Assembly (NCBI GenBank): GCA_012518515.1
Contig: JAAYRZ010000132.1
Span: 1 to 64,000, forward strand
DNA from: Alcaligenaceae bacterium
GTDB lineage: Bacteria > Pseudomonadota > Gammaproteobacteria > Burkholderiales > Burkholderiaceae_B
Reading direction: 5' to 3'
Length of the DNA: 64,000 nucleotides
Positions 28,124-37,738 of this stretch are shown piece after piece (positions within the stretch are counted from its first letter, which is position 1; each line of letters starts with the position of its first letter). A program made the translations under genes and the position numbers. The notes under the pieces were generated by a model. The model worked only from the letters and a program-made list of their open reading frames with translations. It had not been told where the DNA came from and did not search any database.

Positions 28124-30901
28124 ATGAATGTTATTTTTGAAGAAGGCGGCCAGTTCAGAGTCGCCAGAGTATTATCTGAAACTGAAGCCAACTATCAAAT
28201 TGAGCTGAGCACCGGCAAACGCAGTAAAGTCAAACGCAACAATGTCATTTTTGAATTTGCCAAAGAGCCTTGCCCTATAGCGGATATTCTCCCTAAGGCA
28301 CAAGAACTTGCAGACGAAATTGATGCCGCTTTTTTATGGGAATTTGCCTCTCAGGAGGATTTTAAAGTTGAAGATCTCGCTCTTGACTACTATGGTCATG
28401 AGCCTGAGATCATCGAAAAACTGGCACTCTTACTACAACTCCATGCCTCACCTATCTATTTTCATCGCCGTGGCAAGGGTCAATACCGTGCTGCTCCTCC
28501 CGAAATTCTGGAGGCTGCATTAGCTGCAGTTGAGAAAAAGCGCTTACAAGAAGAGCAACAAACAAAATGGACAGAGTCTTTAGTTAACTTTGAGTTACCT
28601 GAAGAAATGGCTGCTGATGCCAAAACCTTTTTAACTGAACCTAATAAAAACACCTTACAGTGGAAAGCGTTTGAAAATGCCCTTTCTCGTAGCGGTCTAA
28701 ATATCAAGGAAATGCTCCTTAAGCTAGGTGTATATAAAAATGAGCTAGCCATTACGCTAGCGGGCTTTTTAGAAAAGCACTTCCCCAAAGGCTATGAGAC
28801 ACCCGAGCTCCCTTTGCCAAAACTGCCAGAGCTTCCCTTGGCGGAGATAGAAGCCTACTCCATAGACAATGACTTCACTACCGAAATTGACGACGCCTTT
28901 TCCGTCAAGCACCTAGAGGATGAAACCTATCAGTTTGGTGTGCATATTGCCGCCCCTGCCCTTGTAGTCACTAAAGATTCTGAGCTTGATCTAGCAGCCC
29001 GTAAACGCATGTCGACCATTTATCTACCAGGTCAGAAAATCACCATGCAAGGAGAAAACTTGATCGAAGCTTTTTCTCTTAATGCCGGTGAAGTCAAGCC
29101 TTGTATCTCTTTATACATTGTTGCCAATCTTGAAAGTGGTGAAATAATCAGCAATGAAAGCAAGGTAGAAAGTATCAAGGTCAAAGAAAACCTGCGTTTA
29201 TCAATGTTTGATGATGAACTACTCACAGCCACGAATCTGGCTGATGAGTCCGTAGCCATCCCCTATGACTTTTTAATCCGCCCGCTTTGGCGCTTGACTC
29301 GCCATCTATCCGCTAAACGTGATGAGGTTCGTGGATACCCCGAAACTAATAAAGGTCATGAATTCTCTTTTATTTTACATGGTGACTGGCAAGACCAAGA
29401 TGCAGAAATAGAGCTGGTACAACGTCGTCGTGACCTGCCGATTGATATGTTAATCGGTGAAATGATGATTTACACCAATGTTTTATGGGCTGGTACCTTA
29501 AGTCATTTGAAAGTACCAGGTATTTTCCGTACACAACAATTCGGTCGTGCTAAACAAAGCTCACACGCCATACCACACCAGACGATGGGCGTCCCCCAGT
29601 ACGCTTGGATGACTTCTCCTTTACGTCGCTATGTGGATCTACTGAATCAACAGCAATTAATTAGCGCGATACAGCACGGCGTCTCAGCACCTCTCGTGGC
29701 CCCTTATAAAAACAAAGATGTTGACTTACTAGTGGTCATGACTAGTTTCGACGCGCTTAACCAGCAATGGCGTAACTTCCAAGATACAGTGGAACGTTTC
29801 TGGGCACTACGTTGGTTGCAACAACAAGGAATCGAAGAAGCTGAAGCAACGGTTATTCGTGACAGTCTCGTACGACTTAATATTGCACCTCTGACTCTTT
29901 TGGTAGATGGCTTGCCTGAGTATGAACGTGGCACAGTGATTAAAATCAAAATTGAAGCAATTAATTTACTGAAACTAAATACCGAGAGTCAGTTTTTGGA
30001 GTTCATTGCTGAGCCTACAGTAAACGGCAACAAAGATGAGGATGATGAGGCCTCTAATGAGACTGTGCGCTGTGCCGTCTTTGGCTACCCTATCGCTCAA
30101 AGCGTCTCCCCTACCTTGCACTCCATAGCCGCTAAGCAAACAGGTTTAAATCTGCAATATGATAAAGTCGAAGTAAAACCGGACGATTTCCGCAATACGG
30201 TGAAGCAATTTTTTGATAACGGTGGTCGCGGTTTAAACATCACTATTCCATTTAAACTGGAAGCATTTGAGCTAGCTAAGGAAAATCTAACGGAGAGAGC
30301 TAAATCAGCTCAAGCAGTTAATACTCTATGGTTTGAAAATGATGCCATTCACGGCGACAATACCGACGGTATCGGCCTAGTTAATGACATCAAAAACCAT
30401 GGCCATGACATTGTTCACAAAAGGATTTTGTTAATTGGTGCCGGCGGCGCTGCCAGAGGTGCCCTACTACCCTTACTAGATGCAGGCTGCAGCGCTTTGC
30501 ATATCGCTAATCGCACAGTTTCTAAAGCAGACGATTTAGCCGAGCAGGCAAGAAAGCTATGCACAGACAGCACGAAAATCACCTCCAGTGGACTGGAAGA
30601 CATACCAGGCCAATGGGATATTGTGATTAATTCCAGCGCCAGTAGCCTGGAACAGGTTACACTCCCTATCCCAGAAAATCTTTTTAGTGCCGATGCATTA
30701 GCTTATGATATGGTTTACAAAGCCAATGGCAGCACTCCTTTTCTGGAGCAGAGCCAAGCCTTTGGTGCGTCACATTTACTTGATGGCTTAGGCATGCTGG
30801 TCGGACAAGGTTTAGAAAGCTTCAAGATTTGGCATGGTTTAGAAGCTGATGCCACCAAAGTACTTGCCGAGTTACGCCTAGCCATGCAAGCTGAACAATA
30901 G
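28124..30901 (+). CDS. RNB-domain ribonuclease fused to shikimate dehydrogenase
   Basis: One uninterrupted 925-residue frame joins two proteins that I know as separate adjacent genes in related bacteria. Residues 1 to about 632 are an RNase II/VacB-type exonuclease. The acid motif is DNDFTTEIDDAF (about 248-259, with E254 at a position that is Asp in E. coli RNase II), followed by RRRDLPIDMLIGEMM and TSPLRRYVDLLNQ. After an acidic linker (about 633-647), residues 648-925 are AroE: FGYPIAQSVSPTLHS, the catalytic Lys in NITIPFK, the Asp in GDNTDGIG, the NADP loop GAGGAARG, NRT, and GLGMLVGQ. An in-frame GTG at 30065 could allow separate internal initiation. Both active sites look intact. Confidence 0.9.
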   Translation: MNVIFEEGGQFRVARVLSETEANYQIELSTGKRSKVKRNNVIFEFAKEPCPIADILPKAQELADEIDAAFLWEFASQEDFKVEDLALDYYGHEPEIIEKLALLLQLHASPIYFHRRGKGQYRAAPPEILEAALAAVEKKRLQEEQQTKWTESLVNFELPEEMAADAKTFLTEPNKNTLQWKAFENALSRSGLNIKEMLLKLGVYKNELAITLAGFLEKHFPKGYETPELPLPKLPELPLAEIEAYSIDNDFTTEIDDAFSVKHLEDETYQFGVHIAAPALVVTKDSELDLAARKRMSTIYLPGQKITMQGENLIEAFSLNAGEVKPCISLYIVANLESGEIISNESKVESIKVKENLRLSMFDDELLTATNLADESVAIPYDFLIRPLWRLTRHLSAKRDEVRGYPETNKGHEFSFILHGDWQDQDAEIELVQRRRDLPIDMLIGEMMIYTNVLWAGTLSHLKVPGIFRTQQFGRAKQSSHAIPHQTMGVPQYAWMTSPLRRYVDLLNQQQLISAIQHGVSAPLVAPYKNKDVDLLVVMTSFDALNQQWRNFQDTVERFWALRWLQQQGIEEAEATVIRDSLVRLNIAPLTLLVDGLPEYERGTVIKIKIEAINLLKLNTESQFLEFIAEPTVNGNKDEDDEASNETVRCAVFGYPIAQSVSPTLHSIAAKQTGLNLQYDKVEVKPDDFRNTVKQFFDNGGRGLNITIPFKLEAFELAKENLTERAKSAQAVNTLWFENDAIHGDNTDGIGLVNDIKNHGHDIVHKRILLIGAGGAARGALLPLLDAGCSALHIANRTVSKADDLAEQARKLCTDSTKITSSGLEDIPGQWDIVINSSASSLEQVTLPIPENLFSADALAYDMVYKANGSTPFLEQSQAFGASHLLDGLGMLVGQGLESFKIWHGLEADATKVLAELRLAMQAEQ

Positions 30902-30913
30902 CCTGGGAATCGG

Positions 30914-30919
30914 CTAAAA
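30914..30919 (+). promoter_or_regulatory. candidate -10 (TAAAAT) for lptG
   Basis: GGCTAAAATA lies in the 47-nt gap between the fusion gene and lptG. It would give a leader of about 25 nt. No -35 is claimed, because the region upstream is coding sequence. Confidence 0.3.
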
Positions 30920-30948
30920 TACCCTTTTCCCTCTAGAAAAAAGACTTT

Positions 30949-32100
30949 ATGAAAACAGCTCGTCGCTACATTGCCAGCGAAATTTATCGTAGCACCATCG
31001 CGGTTACCTTGGTGTTGGTTGGCTTATTCATGTTTTTTGAGATGATTGATAACCTCGACAATATTGACGAGCGTTTCACCTTTGGTGCCTTACTCGGTAT
31101 GCAAGCTTTGCAGATACCGACACGTATGTATGATTTACTACCGATTTCTTTATTAATTGGTGCCATTATCGCCTTAGCCGGTTTGGCCCAACGCAATGAA
31201 CTGGTCGTACTGAGGGTGTCCGGTGTCAGCAGCCTCAAATTACTGAGTATGCTCTGGCTAGCGACCATCCCCATCATGATCTTCGCTCTACTACTCTCGG
31301 AAGGTGTCACGCCCTACGCAGAAAGTAAAACAGGTCAGTTAAATTTACAGCTATTGGGTAAAAGTAGTGGTGCTCGCATGAATAGTGGTTACTGGTTCAG
31401 AGAGCCAGCGGGTGATGGTGAACTTAGAGTCATCAACATCACCCGAATCAGTTCTGAATCGGAAGTTGAAAATATTCGTGTCTATAACTTCGATGCTAAC
31501 GGCAAATTTAAAGAGCTACTGCTAGCTCAAAAAGGTACCTTCCAGAACAATGAGCTTCAATTGACAGACCTTAGACTGATTCACAGCGACTTTGATTTAG
31601 AAGCCGCTCTGAGCGATCCTGACGCACCGATGGAGCCATTAAGCACAAGCACCAGTCTAGACCGATACGTGATTGACACAAGCCTCACCCAAGAACGCCT
31701 ACTGGCTAGCGAATTGCAACCAGACCGCATGTCAATTATCGGTTTACTGGACTATATACAGTATTTAGATGAAAATCACCTACAATCCAATCGGCAAGTA
31801 GTGGCTTTATGGCGTAAAGGCGTTTACCCCTTTACTCTGCTGGTCATGATCACCTTAGCAGCCCCAATTAGTTTTATGCAAACACGCAAAGGTGGCGCTG
31901 GTTTAAAGATTTTTGGCGGTATTTTGCTCGGCGTTATCTTTTTCATGATTAATCAATTAGCACTTAATATCGGCATGCTTAATAACTTACCCCCTTGGCT
32001 CACGGCACTTGCTCCTAATACCATTGCCTTAGCTATAGCAACGCTTGCTCTTTATCTTATTGAAAAAAAGAATCGCCCTAACTCTAAAGCCCATGCCTAA
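30949..32100 (+). CDS. lptG: LPS export ABC transporter permease LptG
   Basis: An inner-membrane permease of the LptB2FGC exporter that moves lipopolysaccharide to the outer membrane. Three N-terminal helices are seen in residues 1-120 (RRYIASEIYRS, then hydrophobic segments and NELVVLRVSGVS). A periplasmic beta-jellyroll follows (about 130-270), with GYWFREP as in LptG, and three C-terminal helices. At 383 residues it is full length. The partner gene lptF, usually adjacent, is not beside it. It overlaps the start of apaH. Confidence 0.93.
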   Translation: MKTARRYIASEIYRSTIAVTLVLVGLFMFFEMIDNLDNIDERFTFGALLGMQALQIPTRMYDLLPISLLIGAIIALAGLAQRNELVVLRVSGVSSLKLLSMLWLATIPIMIFALLLSEGVTPYAESKTGQLNLQLLGKSSGARMNSGYWFREPAGDGELRVINITRISSESEVENIRVYNFDANGKFKELLLAQKGTFQNNELQLTDLRLIHSDFDLEAALSDPDAPMEPLSTSTSLDRYVIDTSLTQERLLASELQPDRMSIIGLLDYIQYLDENHLQSNRQVVALWRKGVYPFTLLVMITLAAPISFMQTRKGGAGLKIFGGILLGVIFFMINQLALNIGMLNNLPPWLTALAPNTIALAIATLALYLIEKKNRPNSKAHA

Positions 32101-33040
32101 GAAAACCTTAAAAAGCGCAGCACGACAAAGCGCTAAAGACCACCATGCGATCAACTCAATGCACCCATCGATGCCCAATATCTGGGCTATCGGTGATGTA
32201 CAAGGGTGTTACCAACAACTAGAGAGCCTATTAAACCACCCCGAAATCAGAAACGATCCAGACTGTAAGCTCTGGTTTGCCGGTGATATTATTAATCGTG
32301 GCAAGGGCTCTCTCAAAACACTGAAACGCATTATTGAACTAGGTGATCGGGCGATTACCATCTTGGGAAACCATGATATCCACTGCTTAGCTGTCGCCGC
32401 GGGTTTCAGAAAAGAGCACCACACCGACACGATTGGCGAAATCTTGAGATCAAAGCAACGAGATGATTATATTGAATGGCTACGCAACCGTCCTTTAGCT
32501 CATTATGAGTATGACCACTTGATGGTGCATGCAGGCGTCATGCAACCCTGGACTGCTGCTAAAACCATGGAACTAGCAGAAGAAGTCAGTAAAAAAGTAT
32601 TGAAATCTGATAAATGGACCGAAAAACTCGCTCATGTCTTTGGTAATGAACCCAATTACTGGGATGACTCCTTTAAAGGCAGTCAACGTCGCCGAGTGGT
32701 GATTAACTCACTGACTCGAATGCGTATGTGCCATATCAACGGCTCCATGGACTTCGCTTACAAAGGCGCTCCGCAGCTACACCCTATTCGTCGTAATGCC
32801 AAGGTTCTGCCATGGTTTGAACTACCCGATCGTCAAGCCGCAGACACTACCATTGTCTTTGGACACTGGTCAACTCTAGGGCTGCTGATTCGTCCTAAAC
32901 TATTAGCTCTTGATACGGGCTGTGTCTGGGGTGGTCGTCTGACAGCGATGCGTCTAAACGACCGTAAGCTAGTGCAAATTCCCTACTTTGAGGATAGTGT
33001 TAAAAAGCTATCCTCAAAAGTATGGACGATGAAGACATAA
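32093..33040 (+). CDS. apaH: symmetrical diadenosine tetraphosphatase
   Basis: Hydrolyses Ap4A to two ADP and also removes Np4 caps from RNA in relatives. It has the metallophosphatase motifs IGDVQGCYQQL, FAGDIINRGKGS and LGNHDIHCLAVA, then HAGVMQPWT and FGHWSTLG. I chose the ATG at 32093, which overlaps the lptG stop by 8 nt (translational coupling), giving 315 residues. This leaves a basic, non-conserved tail of about 26 residues before NIWAIGD, so starts at 32159 or 32171 are also possible. Confidence 0.9.
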   Translation: MPKKTLKSAARQSAKDHHAINSMHPSMPNIWAIGDVQGCYQQLESLLNHPEIRNDPDCKLWFAGDIINRGKGSLKTLKRIIELGDRAITILGNHDIHCLAVAAGFRKEHHTDTIGEILRSKQRDDYIEWLRNRPLAHYEYDHLMVHAGVMQPWTAAKTMELAEEVSKKVLKSDKWTEKLAHVFGNEPNYWDDSFKGSQRRRVVINSLTRMRMCHINGSMDFAYKGAPQLHPIRRNAKVLPWFELPDRQAADTTIVFGHWSTLGLLIRPKLLALDTGCVWGGRLTAMRLNDRKLVQIPYFEDSVKKLSSKVWTMKT

Positions 33041-33826
33041 TTAGTCCCCGACCTTAGCTGAAGTGGTATGGGGCTCAACCTCAACTTCGGCCTTAATCAA
33101 CTGATGACTTAAATTAGCTGCTTCTATACGGTTTAAATCACTCGCCACACCTGACTCCGTGATTGGCTCCAAAAACCTCACTGTCATTGAGATACCAAAG
33201 TTACTCAATAAGACCCAGATGTTGTGCACGAGCGTCTCATCACCAATAAACGACGGGTAGGCACTGCGCTCACCCTTAAAATAAAGCAAAATGGCTACTG
33301 GCTGAATTGGCACGCTTGCCTTTAGCGGAGCCTCCAAGAGCCCTCCAAAGAAGTTTTTAACACTAAGACCGTCAGAGGTGGTACCTTCAGGGAAAAGCCC
33401 TGTGCACATGCCTTGAGCAAAACAAGCATTCAACTCCTGATTGACTCCACGCATTGCAGCGCGACTTGAACGATCGACAAAAATCGTCCCAGCCTGCGCC
33501 ACTAAACGCCCTACAATTGGCCAGTCCTTAATTTCTTTTTTAGCGACAAACGATGTTGTCCGACAGCTGTTCAAGACAAAAATATCAATCCATGACACAT
33601 GATTTGAGACAAGCATCACAGCACTATTTTGTATCGGTTGACCCTCAACCTTGACCTTGACTCCAAGTACCGAAATCAGGACTTTAGACCAAGTTTTAAC
33701 GCAACGCTCGCGATTCGACAAGCTTAGCAGCGGAAAAACTAGGCCTGTTAAAAAAAGGCCTGCAACAATCAAGATAAGGAGTAAAACTAATCGTATGAAA
33801 AAACGTAACAGCCTGATTAGAATCAC
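33041..33826 (-). CDS. 1-acyl-sn-glycerol-3-phosphate acyltransferase family protein
   Basis: A PlsC-type membrane acyltransferase. An N-terminal hydrophobic anchor (about residues 3-30) precedes the HX4D catalytic motif NHVSWIDIF, then FVDRSSRAAM and LFPEGTTSDG. I chose the GTG at 33826, which overlaps the upstream stop as GTGA and has AGGAG 6-8 nt before it, giving 261 residues; a GTG five codons earlier has no such site. Its stop abuts the apaH stop. Whether it makes phosphatidate or another lipid, such as ornithine lipid, is not decided by sequence. Confidence 0.85.
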   Translation of the reverse strand: MILIRLLRFFIRLVLLLILIVAGLFLTGLVFPLLSLSNRERCVKTWSKVLISVLGVKVKVEGQPIQNSAVMLVSNHVSWIDIFVLNSCRTTSFVAKKEIKDWPIVGRLVAQAGTIFVDRSSRAAMRGVNQELNACFAQGMCTGLFPEGTTSDGLSVKNFFGGLLEAPLKASVPIQPVAILLYFKGERSAYPSFIGDETLVHNIWVLLSNFGISMTVRFLEPITESGVASDLNRIEAANLSHQLIKAEVEVEPHTTSAKVGD

Positions 33827-35115
33827 TCCGACTCCTCCCACATTACTCGACCGCTGACGATAGTGAGCTTCACGCGACCTGGCACTTGATAATTGATAAA
33901 AGGAGTATGCACACTTTGACTGAGTAAGTTTTCACGGTTCACCGTCCAGTACTCGTCCAAATCAATAAGTGCCATATCTGCTGGTGAACCAACGGAGAGC
34001 TGACCACACGATGAGAAAGCAGGTGCCGCCTGCTGCAAAATAGATACCGGACCACATGTCACCTTAGTCAAGGCGTCTAGTAAAGGAATTCCCTGCTCTT
34101 TGGCCCACTTATAAACTAGAGAGAACAATAGCTCAACTCCTGAAGCGCCGGGCTGTGCCTCTGCAAAAGGCACTAATTTATCCTCATCATCAAGCGGAAT
34201 ATGGTCTGAACAAATGGCATCAATCGTGCCGTCAAGCAGTCCCTGAGTAATAGCATCACGATCTCGCTGACCACGCAACGGTGGGTCAAGCCGGTAATTA
34301 CTATCAAAGAAACCTATATCGACGTCCGTCAAATGCACATGGTTGATGGACACATCACATGTGACCGGCAGTCCTTCTGCCTTAGCCTGACGTACCAGCT
34401 CAACTCCTTGAGCACTTGAAATACGGCACAAGTGAAGGCGCACACCAATACTACGCTGTAGCTCGAATAAAGCATGCAATGCAATGGTTTCACTTTGTAC
34501 CGGTATGCCGGCTAGTCCTAAGCGAGAAGCTACCTCACCACTAGCGGCTACGCCACCACCACTTAGACTACGCTCATGAGGCCTTAACCATAAGCTATAG
34601 CCAAAACTCTTGGCATATTGCATGCATTGCTTAAGCGTACTGAGCTCTGGCAAGGGACGATTAGCTTGAGAAAAAGCAACACAACCAGCACGAGTTAACT
34701 CAGCCATCTCGGTAATTTGCTCACCCTGTAAGCCCACCGTCATACCCCCCAAAGGATAGACATAGGTCTGATTTAAGGCTCTCGCCCGATGCTTTAACAT
34801 CTCGACCAGACCTGGCTCATCCAGCGTCGGATCCGTATCCGGTGGTAGTACAAGACGTGTCACGCCACCCGATAAAGCCGCCATAAGCTCATTTTCCAAG
34901 GTATCACGATGCTCATAACCTGGCTCACGTAGTCTCACGGCTAAATCCACTAGCCCAGGAATCACCGCCAAACCGCTTGCGTCAATCACGCGATCTGCTG
35001 CAAAATCCTCAGGATCAATCGCCACAATACGCTGACCAGCAATGGCAATATCATGCACCTCATCAACTTGATACTTAGGATCGAGTAAACGGCCATTTTT
35101 CACTAAGATCTTCAT
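33823..35115 (-). CDS. dihydroorotase-like non-catalytic subunit (PyrC')
   Basis: Has the amidohydrolase fold of type I dihydroorotase, but the metal-binding HxH is lost: the usual DxHVHLREPG reads DLAVRLREPG, with Ala59 and Arg61. SDHIPLD is kept late in the barrel. Pseudomonas aeruginosa has the same arrangement: pyrR, pyrB and an inactive PyrC' that assembles with aspartate transcarbamoylase. So I infer a structural partner of the PyrB encoded just upstream, overlapping by one base (TAATG). An active dihydroorotase must then lie elsewhere in the genome. It has 430 residues. Confidence 0.85.
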   Translation of the reverse strand: MKILVKNGRLLDPKYQVDEVHDIAIAGQRIVAIDPEDFAADRVIDASGLAVIPGLVDLAVRLREPGYEHRDTLENELMAALSGGVTRLVLPPDTDPTLDEPGLVEMLKHRARALNQTYVYPLGGMTVGLQGEQITEMAELTRAGCVAFSQANRPLPELSTLKQCMQYAKSFGYSLWLRPHERSLSGGGVAASGEVASRLGLAGIPVQSETIALHALFELQRSIGVRLHLCRISSAQGVELVRQAKAEGLPVTCDVSINHVHLTDVDIGFFDSNYRLDPPLRGQRDRDAITQGLLDGTIDAICSDHIPLDDEDKLVPFAEAQPGASGVELLFSLVYKWAKEQGIPLLDALTKVTCGPVSILQQAAPAFSSCGQLSVGSPADMALIDLDEYWTVNRENLLSQSVHTPFINYQVPGRVKLTIVSGRVMWEESE

Positions 35116-36068
35116 TATTCAGATGCTCCTGCAACAATACTCATGACGGCCATACGCACGGCAATCCCAAAGGTAACCTGATCTAAAATCACTGCTTGCG
35201 GCGAATCAGCTACATCCGTGGCAATCTCCACACCACGATTCATCGGCCCCGGGTGCATCACAATGGCATCTTCTTTGGCAAAAGCCAGCTTCTCTTTAGT
35301 CAAGCCATAATTTTTAAAATACTCATGCGATGACGGCAAGAAAGCACCTGTCATACGCTCATTTTGAATGCGAAGCATAATCACCACATCCACTCCGCGC
35401 AAGCCCTCGGTCATATCATGATAGATCTGCACTCCCATATGCGATAAATCAGCAGGAATCAGGGTTTGAGGGCCAATGACTCGTATCTCAGGCACACCTA
35501 GTGTGCTGAGTGCATGGATATTAGAACGGGCAACTCGTGAATGCACTACATCACCAACAATCGCTACAGTCAATTGACTAAAATCCTGCTTGAAGTGACG
35601 AATGGTATACATATCCAACAAAGCTTGAGTCGGATGAGCGTGACGTCCATCACCGGCATTAACCACATGAATATGAGGTGCCACATGCTGGGCAATCAAA
35701 TAAGGTGCGCCGCTAGCTTGGTGACGGACAACAAAAATATCCGCCTGCATCGCGGTCAAATTAGCGATGGTATCAAGTAGGCTCTCACCTTTAGAGGCAG
35801 ATGATACATTTATATTTAAATTAAATACATCAGCCGATAAGCGCTTAGCAGCGATTTCAAAGGTGGTACGTGTGCGAGTGGAGTTTTCAAAGAAAAGATT
35901 AAAAACACTTTTACCACGTAAAATGGGTACTTTTTTAACCTCTCGCTCGGCCAATGGCACAAAGGTTTCAGCCGTATCCAAAATATGCGTTAACACGTCA
36001 TACGGCAGTCCCTCGGTACTTAGCAAATGGATTAGCTCACCATGCTTATTAAGTTGAGGATTAAACAT
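35115..36068 (-). CDS. pyrB: aspartate carbamoyltransferase catalytic subunit
   Basis: Joins carbamoyl phosphate and aspartate in pyrimidine synthesis. The carbamoyl phosphate motif is [14 protein letters not shown], followed by [10 protein letters not shown], the histidine region [13 protein letters not shown], and [12 protein letters not shown]. At 317 residues it is standard. The gene overlaps pyrR by 8 bases and the PyrC' gene by one, so the three are stoichiometrically coupled. Confidence 0.97.
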   Translation of the reverse strand: MFNPQLNKHGELIHLLSTEGLPYDVLTHILDTAETFVPLAEREVKKVPILRGKSVFNLFFENSTRTRTTFEIAAKRLSADVFNLNINVSSASKGESLLDTIANLTAMQADIFVVRHQASGAPYLIAQHVAPHIHVVNAGDGRHAHPTQALLDMYTIRHFKQDFSQLTVAIVGDVVHSRVARSNIHALSTLGVPEIRVIGPQTLIPADLSHMGVQIYHDMTEGLRGVDVVIMLRIQNERMTGAFLPSSHEYFKNYGLTKEKLAFAKEDAIVMHPGPMNRGVEIATDVADSPQAVILDQVTFGIAVRMAVMSIVAGASE

Positions 36069-36627
36069 CAGTAACCTCTTTTAAGGCAATATCAAAAACA
36101 TGCTCATCATTTTGAGATAGTACGAAACGCTGAGTCTTGGGCAATTCAAACACCCCACCTACAACATCTGGTTGCACGGGTAACTCACGCCCCCCCCTGT
36201 CAATCATCACAGCCAAGGCAATAGCTGCCGGTCGACCAATATCAAAAAGCTCATTCATGGCAGCTCTGACACTACGGCCAGTATACAAAATATCATCTAC
36301 CAAAATAAGGTACTTATTATCGACATCAAAAGGCACCGAACTAGGCATCTTTTGAGTGTGCAAGCCGATCTTACGGAAATCATCACGGTAAAGACTCGTA
36401 TTGATTAAGGCATTAGCCGTTTGAATGCCCAAATCAGTCTTAAGACGTTCGGCAAGCCAGGCTCCCCCTGAATAAATACCAACCAAGTGCACAGCATCCG
36501 CCGGAAACCTGGCAATTAAATCAGCAACGCCATGTTTAAGGCGCTGATAAAGCTCTTCGGCTTTTGGAAGCTCCTCTGGGCTCCGTCTCTGCTCTGAGCG
36601 TGTCTGCTTAGGGGATTCATTTTGCAT
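36061..36627 (-). CDS. pyrR: PyrR: uracil phosphoribosyltransferase / pyr regulator homologue
   Basis: A type I phosphoribosyltransferase. The PRPP-binding motif is [18 protein letters not shown], and the conserved [12 protein letters not shown] and [10 protein letters not shown] are also seen. At 188 residues, a short non-conserved N-terminus (about 22 residues) precedes the fold. In Gram-positives PyrR binds pyr mRNA. No PyrR-type attenuator is obvious upstream here, so its regulatory role is open. Confidence 0.92.
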   Translation of the reverse strand: MQNESPKQTRSEQRRSPEELPKAEELYQRLKHGVADLIARFPADAVHLVGIYSGGAWLAERLKTDLGIQTANALINTSLYRDDFRKIGLHTQKMPSSVPFDVDNKYLILVDDILYTGRSVRAAMNELFDIGRPAAIALAVMIDRGGRELPVQPDVVGGVFELPKTQRFVLSQNDEHVFDIALKEVTDV

Positions 36628-36678
36628 GATTATTCCTGAGTTAAAAGATCGCTAAATTTTAACTCAGTATTTTAGCAC

Positions 36679-37128
36679 TTAAGAGCTCAGTGAATCTAAA
36701 TGTCTCTGCAAGATGACTGCGGCAGCTACTGCATCATCCTCATCAGAAAAGCGGCGTGCCTGCTTAGCATCAAACTGCTTAAACTGACGTATTAGTGCTT
36801 GGGCCTCCATACTGGAGTTCTGCTCTTCAACTAAAACAACCTCCAGACCATAGCGCCCATGCAGTTGATTAGCAAAACGTCGCGCATGGATAGAGGCTTC
36901 TTGCTCCTCGCCCTCAAGCGTTAATGGTAAGCCGACAATCACTTGGTCGGGTTGCCATTCTTTTAAGACAAGCTCAACTTGAGCAAAGCGTTGCTGCTTA
37001 GTTTCAGATTTTAATATTGTCAAAGGGCGCGCTTGCTTCAGAAAAGAATCGCCAAGCGCCACACCAATTTTTTTCAAACCAAAATCAAAAGCGAGAAATC
37101 GTAATTCAGGCATAGTTAGTTTAGGCAT
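36679..37128 (-). CDS. ruvX: putative pre-16S rRNA nuclease / Holliday junction resolvase YqgF
   Basis: An RNase H-fold nuclease implicated in 16S rRNA 5' end maturation. Motifs are FLAFDFGLKKIGVALGD with the first catalytic Asp, VGLPLTLEGEEQ, VLVEEQNSSMEA and the late DEDDAVAAAVILQ. It has 149 residues. It overlaps yqgE by 8 bases, a common arrangement in proteobacteria. Confidence 0.93.
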   Translation of the reverse strand: MPKLTMPELRFLAFDFGLKKIGVALGDSFLKQARPLTILKSETKQQRFAQVELVLKEWQPDQVIVGLPLTLEGEEQEASIHARRFANQLHGRYGLEVVLVEEQNSSMEAQALIRQFKQFDAKQARRFSDEDDAVAAAVILQRHLDSLSS

Positions 37129-37735
37129 GACCGATCTGAGACGATAAGCTACTTAACTCGATTCCTAATATTGCCAAGGCCGCATGGTAGCGGTCATGGA
37201 CAGGGTGCTTAAAAATCAAATCATGATTATTAGCAGGAATAGTCAACCAGACATTTTGTCTTATCTCATCCTCTAATTGACCCTCGCCCCAACCTGCGTA
37301 ACCAAAGCAGATCAAGGCATTATCAGGTCCTCTACCCAAGACATAGTCTTGTAAGATATCGCGTGAGTTACTGAGCTCCAACACCTCGGCCACCTGACTC
37401 TCGACCTCATCACTGATAGCTTCCTCATCAAGACTACTTTTGGGGTGTAAAACAAAGCCACGCATTGGCTGCACTGGGCCACCAAAAAACACCCATTGCT
37501 GCTCTAAATCCGCAGGTGCCTCCAGCTCGAATCGCTCCAACAACTCACTTAACTCAACATCCGTCACTCGATTGATGATCACTCCACCAGCGCTTTCTGG
37601 CGTATGTTCAAATAAATACACTAGACTGCCGTCAAAAATTCCTGAGTCCATACCCGGCATAGCCAACAGAAAATAACCACTGAGATCGGTGAAGTTATCG
37701 GTTTCTGTAAAAAAATCTTGCTTTTCTTGTTCCAT
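37121..37735 (-). CDS. YqgE/AlgH family protein
   Basis: Belongs to UPF0301; its molecular function is not established. It shows GYFLLAMPGMDSGIFDGSLVYLFEH, GGVIINRVTDVELSELLERF, FFGGPVQPMRGFVLH, and FGYAGWGEGQLEDEIRQNVWL. I start at the ATG at 37735 (204 residues), because GGAGG at the end of the rubredoxin gene lies 8 nt upstream; an adjacent in-frame TTG is also possible. It is coupled to ruvX. Confidence 0.9.
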   Translation of the reverse strand: MEQEKQDFFTETDNFTDLSGYFLLAMPGMDSGIFDGSLVYLFEHTPESAGGVIINRVTDVELSELLERFELEAPADLEQQWVFFGGPVQPMRGFVLHPKSSLDEEAISDEVESQVAEVLELSNSRDILQDYVLGRGPDNALICFGYAGWGEGQLEDEIRQNVWLTIPANNHDLIFKHPVHDRYHAALAILGIELSSLSSQIGHA

Positions 37736-37738
37736 CAA

